From Bacteroidota bacterium (lineage in GTDB: Bacteria > Bacteroidota > Bacteroidia > Cytophagales > Cyclobacteriaceae): a DNA stretch of 7,103 nt. Positions within the stretch are counted from its first letter, which is position 1, and every line of letters begins with the position of its first letter. Below, piece after piece: positions 6,067 to 7,103 of this stretch. The stretch lies in contig JAPUIM010000362.1 of the NCBI GenBank assembly GCA_027297025.1, forward strand, positions 1 through 7,103, in the 5' to 3' direction. Both the position numbers and the translations under genes were made by a program. The notes beneath the pieces were generated by a model. That model worked only from the letters and a program-made list of their open reading frames with translations. It made no database searches and was not told the origin of the DNA.

Positions 6067-7103
6067 TTAATCGGACTTCAGCATTTTAAATTCGACACGG
6101 CGGTTAAGTTCTCTTCCTTCTCTCTCATCATCATTGGTAGCCAATGGCCTTTCTGCTCCATAACCTGCCGGCGTTAGTCTGCTGGTATCCAGGCCTTTAC
6201 CTTTGAAATATTCAATTACCGCCTTGGCCCTTCTTTGAGATAGGGTTAGGTTATATTGTTTGGTACCCACACTATCAGTATGACCTACCACTTCCATTGC
6301 TAATCCAGGGTTTTTAGTCAACAATTCCTCCAGCTTGTTTAACTCCGTATAAGCCTCATCTTTAATCACGATCTTATCAAAATCAAAGTAAATGTTTCGT
6401 ACACCCGACTTCCTAACCACCTGCAACCGGTTGAGGCGAATGGTGCGGGAAACCTCTTTGACATCACTTCCCCCCTTGGGAACAGAAAAATTCAACGTTT
6501 TTGACTGGTAACCCGGTTTTTCTACCCTCAATTGGTATTCGGCTCCCTTTCCCGGTGACAGCTGAACCGTAAATACCCCTTTATCATCCCTGTTAAAATT
6601 CAGGTTTGTTTGGTCTTGGTTAGATAGGATGCTCAACCTGGCATCTAAAGGAATTTTAGAACCCGACTCTTCTACCTTTACTACCATTATCACTGATTGC
6701 AGGTCCAAAGGAACACTTTCGATAACAAGACCCGGCAAATCGGGTTGTTCGCTCTCCAACTGTTTGCTCTGGGCCAATTGATAATCCAAATCGGGAATAG
6801 AGACCATAAAGATGTCATCGTAACCCAAACCGTCTTCCCGCACTGAGGCGTAATAGCCCCGTTCTCCATCTTTGGTAGCTACGAAAAAAATGTCATTATC
6901 GGGTGTATTGATGGGGTATCCCAGATTGACGGGTATACTCCATTCTTCAGTAGCTGGATCGAACTCCGTTCGGAAAATGTCAAACCCTCCCATTCCTTTA
7001 CTTCCCTTGCTGCTAAAGTACAATGTGGTATTGTCGTAATCAATGAATGGTCCATCCTCGTCATACTGGGTGTTGATGATGGCTCCCATATTTTTAGCAT
7101 AAC
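6067..7103 (-). CDS. OmpA-family envelope protein with PD40 repeats (5'-partial, PorE-like architecture)
   Basis: The frame stays open to the window edge (codons before the ATG at 7089 read YAKN), so the start is outside and the 344 or so visible residues are the C-terminal part. Numbering from that internal Met: two PD40/WD40-like beta-propeller repeats (about 12-44, with TLYFSSKGSKGMGGFDIFR, and 64-97, with FFVATKDGERGYYASVRED); a linker rich in Gln, Glu and Leu; a beta domain resembling the carboxypeptidase regulatory-like fold (about 131-220); and a C-terminal OmpA domain (about 230-338). The OmpA domain has YFDFDK, GHTDSVG with Asp272, and NLTLSQRRAKAV with Arg287, the pair that binds diaminopimelate in peptidoglycan. 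The missing upstream part is probably more propeller and perhaps TPRs behind a signal peptide. The same domain order occurs in PorE of the T9SS, but Bacteroidota encode many such paralogues, so I give no symbol. It anchors an outer-membrane or periplasmic assembly to the cell wall. Confidence 0.93.
   Translation of the reverse strand, partial: YAKNMGAIINTQYDEDGPFIDYDNTTLYFSSKGSKGMGGFDIFRTEFDPATEEWSIPVNLGYPINTPDNDIFFVATKDGERGYYASVREDGLGYDDIFMVSIPDLDYQLAQSKQLESEQPDLPGLVIESVPLDLQSVIMVVKVEESGSKIPLDARLSILSNQDQTNLNFNRDDKGVFTVQLSPGKGAEYQLRVEKPGYQSKTLNFSVPKGGSDVKEVSRTIRLNRLQVVRKSGVRNIYFDFDKIVIKDEAYTELNKLEELLTKNPGLAMEVVGHTDSVGTKQYNLTLSQRRAKAVIEYFKGKGLDTSRLTPAGYGAERPLATNDDEREGRELNRRVEFKMLKSD

Overview
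The window looks like a chromosomal segment of a free-living Bacteroidota, most likely a Cytophagales-type member, though the order is an inference. The evidence is a PorT-family outer-membrane barrel of the type IX secretion system next to a UbiE/MenG methyltransferase, a PD40 plus OmpA-domain envelope protein, a Bacteroidota-type promoter (TTTG, 19 nt, TATATTTG), start codons without clear Shine-Dalgarno sequences, and moderately AT-rich DNA. I see no insertion sequence, phage gene, CRISPR array, tRNA or rRNA.

Left part, plus strand (1-3770). A large ABC transporter with ATPase and permease in one chain enters from the left edge (N-terminus missing) and ends at 2247. After a 127-nt gap holding a good promoter come two exported proteins of unknown function: a 300-aa lipoprotein (2375-3277) and, 16 nt later, a 145-aa secreted protein with four cysteines (3294-3731). 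A strong intrinsic terminator (3745-3770) closes this unit, so promoter, two genes and terminator form a self-contained exported two-gene cassette. The last U of the terminator is directly followed by the ATG of an alpha/beta-hydrolase (3771-4412), an unusual arrangement that may couple its expression to read-through.

Right part, minus strand (7103-4466). Reading leftward, there is the C-terminal part of an OmpA-family protein (two PD40 repeats, a regulatory-like beta domain, then an OmpA peptidoglycan-binding domain), a 100-nt gap, menG/ubiE for the last methylation step of menaquinone synthesis, a 52-nt gap, and porT. PorT and the OmpA protein both act in or on the outer membrane. The domain order of the OmpA protein matches that of PorE, the T9SS component that anchors to peptidoglycan, but similar paralogues are common, so a T9SS role for it is only a possibility. 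The hydrolase and porT converge on a 53-nt intergenic stretch that contains overlapping inverted repeats without a U-tract.

All seven genes are intact apart from the two cut by the window edges. The core content is ordinary for the phylum. The less understood parts are the lipoprotein/secreted pair, the large extracytoplasmic insertion in the ABC transporter, and the terminator placed against a start codon.
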